DNA from: Streptomyces graminofaciens
Lineage (GTDB): Bacteria; Actinomycetota; Actinomycetes; Streptomycetales; Streptomycetaceae
Assembly (NCBI RefSeq): GCF_030294945.1
Contig: NZ_AP018448.1
Coordinates: forward strand, 7,036,001 to 7,100,000
DNA: 64,000 nucleotides
Direction of reading: 5' to 3'
Of the stretch, positions 50,116-59,163 are shown piece by piece (position 1 is the first letter of the stretch; each line of letters opens with the position of its first letter). Both the position numbers and the translations under genes were made by a program. Under the pieces are notes generated by a model. It searched no databases and had not been told where the DNA came from. It saw only the letters and a list, made by a program, of their open reading frames with translations.

Positions 50116-51348
50116 CTACCAGGTCACCGGCAGCTCGTAGACGCCGTAGACGATGCCGTCGTCCTTGAACGGGATCTTGTTCAGGTCGGTGGCCACACGC
50201 AGGGTGGGGATGCGGCGGAAGACCGTGTTGTAGACGACCTGGAGCTCCAGGCGGGCCAGTGGCTGGCCCAGGCACTGGTGGATGCCGAAGCCGAAGGCCA
50301 GGTGGCGGCGGGCGTCCCGGCGGACGTCGAGGCGCTCGGGGTCGGGGAAGACGCCGGCCTCCCAGTTGCCGGTGGCACCCGGGATGATGACGCCCTCGCC
50401 GGCCCGGATCAGCTGGTCGCCGACCTTCAAGTCCTCAAGGGCCAGGCGGCGCTGGCCGTTGTGGACGACGGTCAGATAGCGCAGCATCTCGTCCGCCGCG
50501 CCCGCGAGGACCTTCGGGTCGTCGGTGTCACGGACGATCGCCAGCTGGTCGGGGTGCTCCAGGAACGCGAGGATGCCCAGGGCGAGCATGTTGGCGCTGG
50601 TCTCGTGCCCGGCGCCGAGCAGCAGGACGCCCAGCATGGTCGCGTCGTGGCGGGTCAGGTCACCGGCCCGCACCCGGGCGGCCAGCTCGGAGAGCATGTC
50701 GTCGGCCGGGTTGTCGAGCTTCGCGTCGATCTGACCGCCCAGGTACTGGTAGATCTCGCCGAAGGCGGCCCGTACCGCTTCGGCGGTCACGTCCCGGCGC
50801 AGTCCCACCTTGCTGTTGGCCTGGAAGAAGTCGTGGTCCTCGTAGGGGACGCCGAGCAGCTCGCAGATCACCAGCGACGGCAGCGGCAGCGTGAGCGCCT
50901 CGACCAGGTCGACCGGTTTCGGTCCGGCCAGCATCGTGTCGATCAGCTCGTCGGTCATCCGCTGGATCGCGGGACGCATGGCCTCGATGCGCTTGACGGC
51001 GAACGAGCCGGTGACCATCCGGCGGATGCGCGCGTGGTCGGGGTCGTCCATGTTGAGGAAGGACGGCGGGGTCTTGGCCGCCGTCTCCCGGAAGGCCTCG
51101 TTGAGGTAGGGGAAGCCGGGCCGGGTCGTGTCGACGCTGAGCCGCTGGTCGCCGTAGAGGGCCTTCTGGTCGGCGTAGCGGGTGACGAGCCAGTGGGTGG
51201 TGCCGTCCCACAGCCGGACCTTGGAAACCGGCTTCTCGGCGTGCAGTTTCAGCAGCTCAGGGGGCGGCGCGAAGGGACAGCCGGCCGCCCGGGGCATCGG
51301 GAACTCGGGGACGGTCTCGTCCGGGACGCCGGCAAGGACGTCGGTCAT
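50116..51348 (-). CDS. Cytochrome P450, CYP105-like
   Basis: 410 residues with all P450 landmarks: I-helix AGHET (246-250) with the conserved acid-alcohol pair, K-helix EMLR (287-290, intact EXXR), and heme loop FGFGIHQCLGQPLARLEL with Cys359. The N-terminus (PEFPMPRAAGCPFAPPPELLKL) and the P450 core (SFLNMDDPDHARIRRMVTGSF) are those of the CYP105 family, which oxidises drugs and secondary metabolites. No ferredoxin gene is beside it. The ATG at 51348 has GGAGTG upstream. Confidence 0.92.
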   Translation of the reverse strand: MTDVLAGVPDETVPEFPMPRAAGCPFAPPPELLKLHAEKPVSKVRLWDGTTHWLVTRYADQKALYGDQRLSVDTTRPGFPYLNEAFRETAAKTPPSFLNMDDPDHARIRRMVTGSFAVKRIEAMRPAIQRMTDELIDTMLAGPKPVDLVEALTLPLPSLVICELLGVPYEDHDFFQANSKVGLRRDVTAEAVRAAFGEIYQYLGGQIDAKLDNPADDMLSELAARVRAGDLTRHDATMLGVLLLGAGHETSANMLALGILAFLEHPDQLAIVRDTDDPKVLAGAADEMLRYLTVVHNGQRRLALEDLKVGDQLIRAGEGVIIPGATGNWEAGVFPDPERLDVRRDARRHLAFGFGIHQCLGQPLARLELQVVYNTVFRRIPTLRVATDLNKIPFKDDGIVYGVYELPVTW

Positions 51349-51703
51349 GGCACTCCTCGGGGTGGGGGAACGGAGCCGTCACCAGACAAGCCGGTGAACC
51401 TGACAATTACCGGCCGGTGGGCTGACAGGCGAGGGATTGGCCGGATCACGGCGGTCGTTCGCAAAAGGCGAGCGAGGTAGATCGCGTTCGATTCAGTTCG
51501 CTACTGCGCATGTTGGAGGTATTGACGCACGCTGTCGGCCCGCCTTAACGTCTGCCCGACCTTACGAACATTGTCCGAAAAGTCGAACAACTTCTGGGCG
51601 TCCGACAGGAATCGAGCCGCAGACGCCTTCTGCATCCCCACCCCCAGGGCGCCGATTCGGCGTGCCGGTAAAGCGCTCCAACGCGCACAGACAGGAGACA
51701 CGC
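51349..51703. other. Divergent promoter region between the P450 and GH43 genes
   Basis: No gene is supported. A half-palindromic GTAAAGCGCTCC at 51668-51679 shares the AAAGCGCT core of the LacI-type site at 12041-12052 and lies 25 bp before the GH43 start codon, so the same sugar repressor might act here. The region is open on both strands but with poor coding statistics. Confidence 0.45.
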
Positions 51704-53134
51704 ATGTCCGCGGTTCTCGCCCGGCTGACGGCGATATTGGTCGCCGCATGCCTGGTTCTCACGGGCCAGGCCCTCGTCACCCCCGACAAGGCCGCGGCCG
51801 CCGACCCGGGCTACCTGATGACGCACTTCATCGGGGAGGGGTCGACCGGCCAGCAGATGTACTTCTCGTACAGCGCGGACGGTCTGAACTGGACCGATCT
51901 CAACGGCGGCGGGATGACCCTGCGCTCCACCGTCGGCACGCGCGGGGTGCGCGACCCCGCCCTGGTCCGTTCACCCGACGGCAGCAAGTACTGGATCATC
52001 GCGACCGACCTGTGCATCGACTGCGGGCAGACGTGGAGTCAGTCCATCAACGACGGCAGCCGCAGTCTTGTGGTGTGGGAGTCGACGGACCTGGTCACCT
52101 GGTCCGCGCCGTGGCTGCTCAATGTCGCCGGCGCGATCCCCGACGGGCGCAACGCGTGGGCGCCGGAAGCGATCTGGGACCCGGCCAGCAACGACTACGT
52201 CCTGTACTGGGCGACGAACAAGCCCCTCAACGGCGCGACGAAGCACCGCATCTACTACGCCCACACCAGCGACTTCCGCTCCATCACCACCCCGCAGATC
52301 TACATCGACCGCCCCGGCACCCAGGAAATCATCGACACCCAGATCGTCGAGGTGCCCTCCGGCGTCGGCAACTACCGCTACGTACGGGCCTCCGGTGACG
52401 GCCAGATCACGCTCGAGGGCAGCAACTCGATCCTCGGCACCTGGACCAACCTCGGCAACCTCTCCGGCATCGGTCTGACCGGCTCCCAGGTCGAGGGTCC
52501 GATGTGGATGAAGTTCCGCGACCGCAACGAGTGGACCCTCTACCTCGACCAGTACGCGGCCGGTAAGGGATACATGCCGGTCTCGACGACCAACCCGTCC
52601 GCCCCCAGCACCTTCAAGCTCCCGACGTCGGGCACCTACTCCCTGGGCGGCAACAAGAAGCGCCACGGCTCGATCCTGAACCTGACGGCCGCCGAGGACG
52701 CCCGGATCCAGGCACGCTGGGCCAACGTCCCGGGCAAGCGGCTTCAGTCCTTCAACTTCCAGGACCGCTACGTACGGCACGCCAACTTCGACGTGCGCAT
52801 CGACCAGAACGTCACCAACGACGACGCCAAGTTCCGGCCGCGCCCCGGCCTGGCCGGCTCCGGCACCGTCTCCTTCGAGTCGGTGAACTTCCCCGGCTAC
52901 TACCTGCGCAGCGACGGATCCGACTTCCAGCTCGTCTACAACGACGGCACCACCCAGTTCGCCGAGGACGCCACCTTCCGGCAGGTCGCCGGACTCGCCG
53001 ACTCGACCTGGTCCTCGTTCCAGTCGTACAACCATCCCGACCGCTACATCCGCCACTACGCCTTCCAGCTGAAGCTCGAAACGATCACCACCGCGACGGG
53101 GCGCAGCGACGCGACCTTCCGGCTGACCAGCTGA
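51704..53134 (+). CDS. Secreted GH43-like arabinofuranosidase/xylosidase with AbfB domain
   Basis: 476 residues. Signal peptide RLTAILVAACLVLTGQALV...AAA. The five-bladed propeller has YLMTHFIGEGSTGQQMYFSYSADG (first blade), TRGVRDPALVRSPDG with the aspartate base, and NAWAPEAIWDPASNDYVLYWA and VEGPMWMKFRDRNEWTLYLDQY blades, in GH43 order. The C-terminal ~130 residues are an AbfB (CBM42) beta-trefoil: LQSFNFQDRYVRHANFDVRI, VSFESVNFPGYYLRSDG, STWSSFQSYNHPDRYIRHYAF. It should act on arabinose-decorated polymers outside the cell. ACAGGAG precedes the ATG. The paralogue follows immediately. Confidence 0.88.
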   Translation: MSAVLARLTAILVAACLVLTGQALVTPDKAAAADPGYLMTHFIGEGSTGQQMYFSYSADGLNWTDLNGGGMTLRSTVGTRGVRDPALVRSPDGSKYWIIATDLCIDCGQTWSQSINDGSRSLVVWESTDLVTWSAPWLLNVAGAIPDGRNAWAPEAIWDPASNDYVLYWATNKPLNGATKHRIYYAHTSDFRSITTPQIYIDRPGTQEIIDTQIVEVPSGVGNYRYVRASGDGQITLEGSNSILGTWTNLGNLSGIGLTGSQVEGPMWMKFRDRNEWTLYLDQYAAGKGYMPVSTTNPSAPSTFKLPTSGTYSLGGNKKRHGSILNLTAAEDARIQARWANVPGKRLQSFNFQDRYVRHANFDVRIDQNVTNDDAKFRPRPGLAGSGTVSFESVNFPGYYLRSDGSDFQLVYNDGTTQFAEDATFRQVAGLADSTWSSFQSYNHPDRYIRHYAFQLKLETITTATGRSDATFRLTS

Positions 53135-53160
53135 CCACCGGACCAGCTGATTCGACCCGG

Positions 53161-53193
53161 CTGCCGGCGCCCGCCTCAGGGGGGCGCCGGCAG
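53161..53193 (+). terminator. Perfect stem-loop between the two GH43 genes
   Basis: CTGCCGGCGCCC at 53161-53172 pairs with GGGCGCCGGCAG at 53182-53193. Confidence 0.8.
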
Positions 53194-53234
53194 CGCACCC
53201 GGGGTGAAGGACCGCCCCTTCGAGAGGAAAGACC

Positions 53235-54628
53235 ATGCTGGCAGGACTGATCCGAAGATCGGCGTTCCTGGTCGCCCTGGCGGCGCTCGCCGCGGGTGTG
53301 GCCGTCCCGGCGCAGACGGCCGTGGCGCGGAGGCCGACTCCGCCTATGTGATGGGCTACTTCAAGGAGTCGATCAGCGGCGCGGGCAATGTCAACGCCCT
53401 GCATCTCGCCGTCAGTGACGACGGCCGGGAGTGGACACCGCTCAACGACAACAACGCGATCCTGCCCCCCACCGCGGGCACCAAGGGGATCCGCGACCCG
53501 TTCCTGTTCCGGCTCAACGACGGCAGCTGGGTTGCACTCGCGACGGACATCGCCGCGGGCGGCAGCTTCACGAAACCGAACCCGAACATCCATGTCTGGA
53601 CCTCGCCGGACCTGGTGAACTGGTCGGCGGACCGGCTGCTCAAGGTCAACGGCACCAATCCGAACGCGTACAGCTGGGCGCCGGCCGTCCACTGGGACCC
53701 GGTCCGCCAGGCCTACGGCATCACGTTCACCACCGTCCCGCAGGGCGCCTCGTACTCGGTGATCGACGTCGCCTACACGACCGACTTCGTCACCGCCACC
53801 GACCCCGCGGTGTACTACGACGCGGGGCACGGCGTGATCGACTCGCACGTCGTCACCGGCGTCAACGGATCCAACTACCTCTACTACAAGGACAACGCGA
53901 CCGGCCGCCTGGCCGGCGCACGGTCGACGTCCGTGGAACCGGGCAGCTTCACCAAGTACACCGACGGCGTCGCCGAGAACCGGTGCACCGAGGCCCCCAC
54001 GCTGGTCAAGTCCCTCACCGCGCCGTCCACTTGGATGCTGTGGGGTGACACGTACTGCCCCAACGCGAAGTTCGACCTGTGGCAGGGCGACCTGGTGTCG
54101 GGCACGTGGACCAAGGCCGGCCGCCAGACCTACACCGCGCCGCTGAACGCCAAGCACAACACCGTCCAGCCGATCACGGCCGCCGACCGCGACCGCCTCC
54201 TCGCCCGCTACGGCGGCACGAGCTGGAACCTGCTGAAGTCGTACAACTTCCCCGGCCGCTACGTCCGCCACGCGAGCTTCGCCGGCAAGATCAGCGAGCT
54301 GCCCTTCGACCCCTACCAGGACGCGCAGTGGCGGCTGCGGCCCGGCCTGTCGGACTCGACCGGTGTGTCGTTCGAGTCGGTCAACTTCCCCGGCTACTAC
54401 ATGAAGCAGGAGAACTTCGAGATCAAGGTCGTCCGCGACGACGGGACGGCCGCCTTCGCCACCGACGCCACGTTCCACCGCGTCGCCGGCCTCGACGGGA
54501 CCTGGTCGTCGTTCCGCTCGGCCAGGTTCCCCACGCGCTACCTCCGGCACTCGTCCTTCGCCCTGCGGATCGATGAGATCTCCACCGGGACGGGCCGTGC
54601 CGACGCCACGTTCGACATCGTCCAGTGA
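53235..54628 (+). pseudogene. GH43-AbfB paralogue with a one-base frameshift after the signal peptide
   Basis: ATG at 53235 (AGAGGAAAG upstream) opens a perfect signal peptide (MLAGLIRRSAFLVALAALAA...AQTAVA), but that frame stops at once. The enzyme follows in another frame (ADSAYVMGYFKESISGAGN, KGIRDPFLFRLNDGSWVALA, YSWAPAVHWDPVRQAYGITF, then AbfB: SYNFPGRYVRHASFAGKISE, VSFESVNFPGYYMKQENF). Inserting one G in GGCGCGG at 53324-53330 would restore AVAAEADSAYV. So one base is missing: a real inactivating deletion or a sequencing error. A start at 53204 exists in the enzyme frame but without a signal peptide, so a cytosolic product is unlikely to be functional. Confidence 0.8.
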
Positions 54629-54643
54629 GCTGAGCCGACATGC

Positions 54644-54681
54644 GTGAGCGCGGCGGGCCTCACCAGGCCCGCCGCGCTCAC
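54644..54681. terminator. Strong terminator after the GH43 paralogue
   Basis: GTGAGCGCGGCGGGCCT at 54644-54660 pairs with AGGCCCGCCGCGCTCAC at 54665-54681. Confidence 0.9.
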
Positions 54682-54740
54682 ACATGTCAGCTCGCGTTCT
54701 TGCCCACGCCACGAGGCGGGCGCGAACGGCTCCGACGGCC

Positions 54741-55523
54741 TCAGCCGACGGTCGGCGGCTGAGGCGGGGCCTGAGACGGAGACTGAGGCGGGGACTGAGG
54801 CGGAAGCGGCGGCTGGGCCGGAGGGTACGGCTGGGGTGTGGGCGCGGTCTGCCACGGCTGCTGGGCCTGGGGTTGGGCGGGGCCGACGGGGCGGCGGGTG
54901 CCCAGAACGGTGAGTACGGTCGCGGCGAATGCCAGCAGACAGGCGACGGTCAGCAGGTAGAAGCCGGGGCCGAAGGTGGTGGTCCGGGTGTCCGTGTCCC
55001 ACTGGGCGTCGTTGATCACGTCCGTCAGCACCGCAAGCACCGTGCCGAACAGCAGTGTCGCGCCGGCGATGCCGAGTGCCCGGGTCAGCGGGAGCCGACG
55101 GCCGAAGGCGGCCAGAAGGACTATGGCCGCCACGAGGGCGACGAGGGCGCCGAGGAGCAGCGGGATCCCGGAGAACTGTGTGACCGAGGTCGTCTCCGCT
55201 CCCGGCTGCGAGTTGGAGTACGACCACGCCGTCGCGACGGATTCGTACACCGACTGCTCGCTGCTGCGGTCCAGATACTGGACCGACTTGTCCATCGTGG
55301 TGAACGAAGCGGCGACGGCGAGAACGGCGCCGAGGACCAGCAGCACGCCGGACACCCGGTCGGAGCCCGCGGCCGGGTCCGTCGGCGGGCCGGTCGGTCT
55401 TCCGTAACCGGGCGGCGGCGTGGACGCGTATGGATAGGAACCCCCCTGCGGCGGAGGGGCGGGCTGACCCGTGTACGGGCCGGGCTGACCCGCGTACGGG
55501 CCGGGCTGTGTCGGTTCCGTCAT
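54741..55523 (-). CDS. Membrane protein with Pro-rich ends
   Basis: 260 residues. An N-terminal Pro/Gly/Tyr-rich cytoplasmic part (QPGPYAGQPGPYTGQPAPP), then helices at SGVLLVLGAVLAVAASFTT, PLLLGALVALVAAIVLLAAF, IAGATLLFGTVLAVLTDVI and FYLLTVACLLAFAATVLTVLG, with a ~50-residue extracellular loop (DRSSEQSVYESVATAWSYSN) after helix 1. The C-tail is again Pro/Gln-rich. Typical of streptomycete four-helix proteins of unknown function. Start ATG at 55523 has only a weak CGGAAG nearby; an earlier in-frame start is less plausible. Confidence 0.75.
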   Translation of the reverse strand: MTEPTQPGPYAGQPGPYTGQPAPPPQGGSYPYASTPPPGYGRPTGPPTDPAAGSDRVSGVLLVLGAVLAVAASFTTMDKSVQYLDRSSEQSVYESVATAWSYSNSQPGAETTSVTQFSGIPLLLGALVALVAAIVLLAAFGRRLPLTRALGIAGATLLFGTVLAVLTDVINDAQWDTDTRTTTFGPGFYLLTVACLLAFAATVLTVLGTRRPVGPAQPQAQQPWQTAPTPQPYPPAQPPLPPQSPPQSPSQAPPQPPTVG

Positions 55524-55718
55524 CTTCCGATGATAGGGAGACGGGTTCGTGTGCATAAGGTGAACGACGCCTCGGCCGGGGCGAGTTGAACGCGGATGAC
55601 GGCTCGTGTCGTCGTGCGACGTGTCGCGGGGCCCCGGCGCGCCGTACGGCGCGCCGAAGCCCCGAATCAACACCGTCCGCCGACCAGTGATCGCGGCGGT
55701 CCTACGTCCTGCCCGTTC

Positions 55719-56033
55719 TCAGAGGTCCGGGTGGACGACGTCGCCGAGCTGCTCCGACGTGGCCCAGAGCGGATCGGGGGCGAACGCGGGAGCGGGCTCG
55801 GGGCGGGGGTGGCAGGTGAAGCCGAGCCGGCTCATGGCCCGGATGACCTCGCCGCTGGTGAAGTCGCGGCGGTCCTGCCGGGTGACGATCTCGCCCACCT
55901 GCTTGGCGGGGTACCGCCGGCGGCCGATGGTCACGGACTCACCCGTGACGGGCTCGGGCGTGACGCCCTTCATGGAGTCCAGCACCCCGTCCTTCGTCAG
56001 GTCGAACGGGTACCGGGCGATGACACAGCGCAT
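55719..56033 (-). CDS. SCO5918-family protein
   Basis: 104 residues. MRCVIARYPFDLTKDGVLDSMKGV, then EPVTGESVTIGRRRYPAKQVGEIVTRQDRRDFTSGEVIRAMSRLGFTCHP. This is the small SCO5918-type protein encoded next to the DEAD-box helicase and cold-shock gene in streptomycetes. GAGG lies 5 nt before the ATG. It is 50 bp downstream of the helicase gene and probably in the same operon. Function unknown, likely linked to RNA handling in the cold. Confidence 0.85.
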   Translation of the reverse strand: MRCVIARYPFDLTKDGVLDSMKGVTPEPVTGESVTIGRRRYPAKQVGEIVTRQDRRDFTSGEVIRAMSRLGFTCHPRPEPAPAFAPDPLWATSEQLGDVVHPDL

Positions 56034-56082
56034 GGTGCCTCACTGGGGGGATGGGGAAGGGAGCGGGGGGCGCGGCGCGGCC

Positions 56083-57576
56083 TCAGACCGCCCTGCCGGT
56101 GGCGGGGGACTGCCGTCGCGGCCTGCGGCGCGCCGCCTCGCCCGTGGACTGGGCGGGGGGCTGGCCTGTGGACTGGCCCCGGCCGGCTCGGCCGCGGCTG
56201 CTGCGGCGCCGCTGGGAGGAGGTGGGTGCGGCGCGGCGGGGAGTTTCCTGGGGCTCCGGTGCCACGATGACGACCGGTACGCCCGACGGGGTCCGCGCGC
56301 CGGTGATGCGGCTCAGCTCCGCCTCGCCCGAACGTATCGGGGTGACCCGGGGGTTGATGCCGGCGGTGGCCATCAGCCGGGTCATCTCGCGGCGCTGGTC
56401 GGGGGTGACCAGCGTGACGACGCTGCCGGACTCGCCGGCGCGGGCCGTACGGCCGCCGCGGTGCAGGTAGTCCTTGTGGTCGACGGGCGGGTCCACGTTG
56501 ACGACCAGGTCGAGGCTGTCGACGTGGATGCCGCGAGCCGCGACGTTCGTCGCGATCAGCGCCGTCACCTGCCCGTTCTTGAACTGGGCGAGGGTGCGGG
56601 TGCGTTGCGGCTGGGAGCGGCCGCCGTGCAGGGCGGCGGCGCGGACGCCGTTGTTCAGCAGGTGTTTGGTCAGCCGGTCCACCGCGCGCTTGGTGTCCAG
56701 GAACATGATCACGCGGCCGTCGCGCGCCGCGATCTCGGTGGTCGTCCGCTGCTTGTCCGCCTCGTGGACGTGGAGGACGTGGTGCTCCATCGTGGTGACC
56801 GAGGCCGCCGAGGGGTCGACGGAGTGGACGACCGGGTCGCTCAGATAGCGCCGGACGAGCAGGTCGACGTTACGGTCCAGGGTGGCCGAGAACAGCAGTC
56901 GCTGCCCGTCCGTGCGCACCTGGTCGAGCAGGGCGGTCACCTGGGGCATGAAGCCCATGTCGGCCATCTGGTCGGCCTCGTCGAGGACCGTGATCTCGAC
57001 GTCGTCCAGCCGGCAGTCGCCCCGGACGATGAGGTCCTTGAGTCGGCCCGGCGTCGCGACGACGACCTCGGCGCCGCCCCGCAGGGCACTGGCCTGCCTG
57101 CCGATGGACATTCCGCCAACGACGGTGGCGAGCCGCAGCCGTACGGCGCGGGCGTACGGGGTGAGCGCGTCCGTGACCTGCTGGGCGAGTTCGCGGGTGG
57201 GGACGAGGATCAGGGCCAGCGGCTGCTTCGGCTCGGCGCGCCGGCCCGTGATCCGGGCCAGTAGGGCGAGGCCGAAGGCGAGGGTCTTGCCCGATCCGGT
57301 GCGGCCGCGGCCGAGCACGTCACGGCCGGCGAGGGAGTTCGGCAGGGTCGCTCCCTGGATGGGGAACGGCACGGTCACGCCCTCGGTGCCCAGCGCGGCC
57401 AGCAGGGGCGCCGGCAGGTCGAGATCGGCGAACGACTCGACGGCGGGCAGTGCGGGCGTCAGCGTCTTCGGCGGTGCGAACTCGCCTTGGGGCGCGACAT
57501 TTCGGCGTGCGGGGGCCGGGCGATTCGACGCTCGGGACGTGCTGCGGGGCGTGCGGGATTTACCTGCACGGTTCAT
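56083..57576 (-). CDS. DEAD-box ATP-dependent RNA helicase
   Basis: 497 residues. Motifs: Q motif PFPIQGATLPNSLAGRD, Walker A GRTGSGKT, PTRELAQQ, TPGRLKDL, VLDEADQMADMG, FSATL, then RVIMFLDTKRAVDRL, LHGGRSQPQRTRTL, ATNVAARGIHV and HRGGRTARAGESGS. The C-tail is Arg/Ser/Pro-rich (RRRSSRGRAGRGQSTG) and should bind RNA. It unwinds structured RNA in the cytosol and is typically cold-induced. GGAAGG lies 7 nt before the ATG. It sits between the SCO5918-like gene and the cspA gene on the same strand. Confidence 0.95.
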   Translation of the reverse strand: MNRAGKSRTPRSTSRASNRPAPARRNVAPQGEFAPPKTLTPALPAVESFADLDLPAPLLAALGTEGVTVPFPIQGATLPNSLAGRDVLGRGRTGSGKTLAFGLALLARITGRRAEPKQPLALILVPTRELAQQVTDALTPYARAVRLRLATVVGGMSIGRQASALRGGAEVVVATPGRLKDLIVRGDCRLDDVEITVLDEADQMADMGFMPQVTALLDQVRTDGQRLLFSATLDRNVDLLVRRYLSDPVVHSVDPSAASVTTMEHHVLHVHEADKQRTTTEIAARDGRVIMFLDTKRAVDRLTKHLLNNGVRAAALHGGRSQPQRTRTLAQFKNGQVTALIATNVAARGIHVDSLDLVVNVDPPVDHKDYLHRGGRTARAGESGSVVTLVTPDQRREMTRLMATAGINPRVTPIRSGEAELSRITGARTPSGVPVVIVAPEPQETPRRAAPTSSQRRRSSRGRAGRGQSTGQPPAQSTGEAARRRPRRQSPATGRAV

Positions 57577-57694
57577 ACGGGAGCCTTCCTTGACGTGGGC
57601 ACGTAGCAAGGAATTCCCGCAGCAAAATGAACGGCGCAGAGAATCGCGAGAACGAGCCGGTGATGATGGAGCGGATTCGCTCGGGAATGCAGCG

Positions 57695-57730
57695 AGCTGG
57701 GGCCCGCACCCCAAGGTGCGGGCCCCAGCT
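57695..57730 (-). terminator. Strong terminator after the cold-shock gene
   Basis: AGCTGGGGCCCGCACC at 57695-57710 pairs with GGTGCGGGCCCCAGCT at 57715-57730 (16 bp), so cspA transcripts can end before the helicase gene. Confidence 0.9.
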
Positions 57731-57751
57731 GCGAAGTGTGCGTGTGCGGCG

Positions 57752-57955
57752 TCAGGCGGGGAGGATGTTCTCCGCCGTCGGGCCCTTCTGGCCCTGCGCG
57801 ATCTCGAACGACACCTTCTGGCCCTCGGTCAGCTCACGGAAGCCCTGGGTGGCGATGTTCGAGTAGTGGGCGAAGACGTCGGGGCCGCCGCCGTCCTGCG
57901 CGATGAAGCCGAAGCCCTTTTCCGAGTTGAACCACTTCACAGTGCCAGTAGCCAT
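57752..57955 (-). CDS. cspA: Cold-shock protein CspA-type
   Basis: 67 residues, full-length OB fold. RNP1 [10 protein letters not shown] and RNP2 DVFAHYSNI are intact, followed by the typical [22 protein letters not shown] chaperone that melts structured mRNA. GGAGGAG lies upstream of the ATG. The long stretch 57956-58165 upstream is a candidate structured 5' leader as in other csp genes. Confidence 0.97.
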   Translation of the reverse strand: MATGTVKWFNSEKGFGFIAQDGGGPDVFAHYSNIATQGFRELTEGQKVSFEIAQGQKGPTAENILPA

Positions 57956-58461
57956 TTTGTTTCTCCTCCGGGGACGGTGTTCGGAAGCCGCCTCGTGCGG
58001 ACTCCGGTCGCCGTGATGATCTCCCGTCGGAAAAATCTTCTGGGAACCACAACTGCAACTGATCTCGACAGTAGCATGGCGCGATCGTCCGGAAGCGCAG
58101 AATAACCCCTACCGCACCACGATTCGGGGGATATTCCCAGCGCGGCGGATGAATTTCTGATCTCGCGATGACAGATGTTCGCTCCTCCCGAACCGCGAAA
58201 TTGCTGTTGAGGGGGCGGATAGCGGGGCGGACGGTCGGCACTCCACCGCTGCGACAAAGACCACATGCGCGCTCGGCCTCAGGCGCGGGCGCTCGGCGCG
58301 GCGGTCGGCCGCGCGCCTGGGCGCGCACCTGGGCGCGTGCGGCCGGGAGTACGGTTGAAGACACCGAGAGGTCCTCGCGCACCGGCTTCGTGACCGGTGC
58401 GGCCCTCCGACAGCGACGACGCCGGGCCGGGTCCGCCCGTGCCCGGGGCAGGGCTTGCGCC
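57956..58461. other. cspA leader and upstream region of the GNAT-like gene
   Basis: The left half should hold the cspA promoter and 5' leader. The right half (58168 to 58461) is open in the frame of the following gene, but encodes a long Arg/Ala-rich stretch without homology, so I exclude it from that gene. Confidence 0.5.
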
Positions 58462-59145
58462 ATGATCGTGAACGTTCCGGTTCCGCCGACGCCCGCCGCC
58501 ACCGGGCCCCGGCTCCTTGAGGGGCGCGTGGGCCCCGACCGGCCTGGCGCGCGGGAGCCGAGGCCGGAGCGCGGCTCGTCGCCGCGCGCGGGTGAACGCG
58601 TCCGTGAGCTGAGCCGGCAGCAGATCGAGGACCGGCTCGGAGAGCTGGGCGACCTGTTCGCGGAGACCTCGGGCGGCGGCCCGTGGGCGTGGAACCAGGC
58701 CCGCGGCGCCTTTCTCCGACGGCTGGTGGCCGACGTGCGGCGACCGGGGTTCGAGCTGCTGATCGCGGAGTCCACCGAACTGACCGGATGCGCCTACGGC
58801 TTCCCCGTACGCGGCGACGGGCCCAGGTGGGAGGGGCTCGACGCACACCACCTTCAGGGGAGCCTGCTCCGGCTCGCCGCCGCCGGACGGCTCTGCGTGA
58901 TCGCCGGGATACTCGTGCCGCCCCGGGTGCGCAGACAGAACCAGGACCGTGCCTGGAACCTCGCCCGGCGCCTGCAGAAGCGGCTGCTGGCCGACCACGG
59001 GGCCACGCTCGGCGTCATGCTGGTGAACCGCTCCGACCACAGGACCCTTGAGGCACTGCGGTCCTGGGGGTGGCGGTACGCCGAGGGGGACGAACTGCCG
59101 GCGTACCCGTACGGCCCGTTCCGCGTACTGATCCTCGGGGCCTGA
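58462..59145 (+). CDS. GNAT-like acetyltransferase domain protein
   Basis: 227 residues. An N-terminal Pro/Arg-rich part is followed by a helix (REQQIEDRLGELGDLFAE-like segment) and a GNAT-style core: FELLIAESTELTGCAYGFPV, CVIAGILVPPRVRRQNQDRAWNLARRL with the acetyl-CoA-binding loop partly degenerate, and LGVMLVNRSDHRTLEALRSWGWRYAE. The start is uncertain; ATG at 58462 begins MIVNVPVPPTPAATG and has AGGG 8 nt upstream. Divergent neighbours give no hint of substrate. Confidence 0.65.
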   Translation: MIVNVPVPPTPAATGPRLLEGRVGPDRPGAREPRPERGSSPRAGERVRELSRQQIEDRLGELGDLFAETSGGGPWAWNQARGAFLRRLVADVRRPGFELLIAESTELTGCAYGFPVRGDGPRWEGLDAHHLQGSLLRLAAAGRLCVIAGILVPPRVRRQNQDRAWNLARRLQKRLLADHGATLGVMLVNRSDHRTLEALRSWGWRYAEGDELPAYPYGPFRVLILGA

Positions 59146-59163
59146 GCCATCCTCCCGCCCGCA

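Noticed and set aside
58168..58461. N-terminal extension of the GNAT-like protein
   Set aside because: About 98 residues rich in Arg/Ala without homology; the domain begins later and an ATG at 58462 is available.
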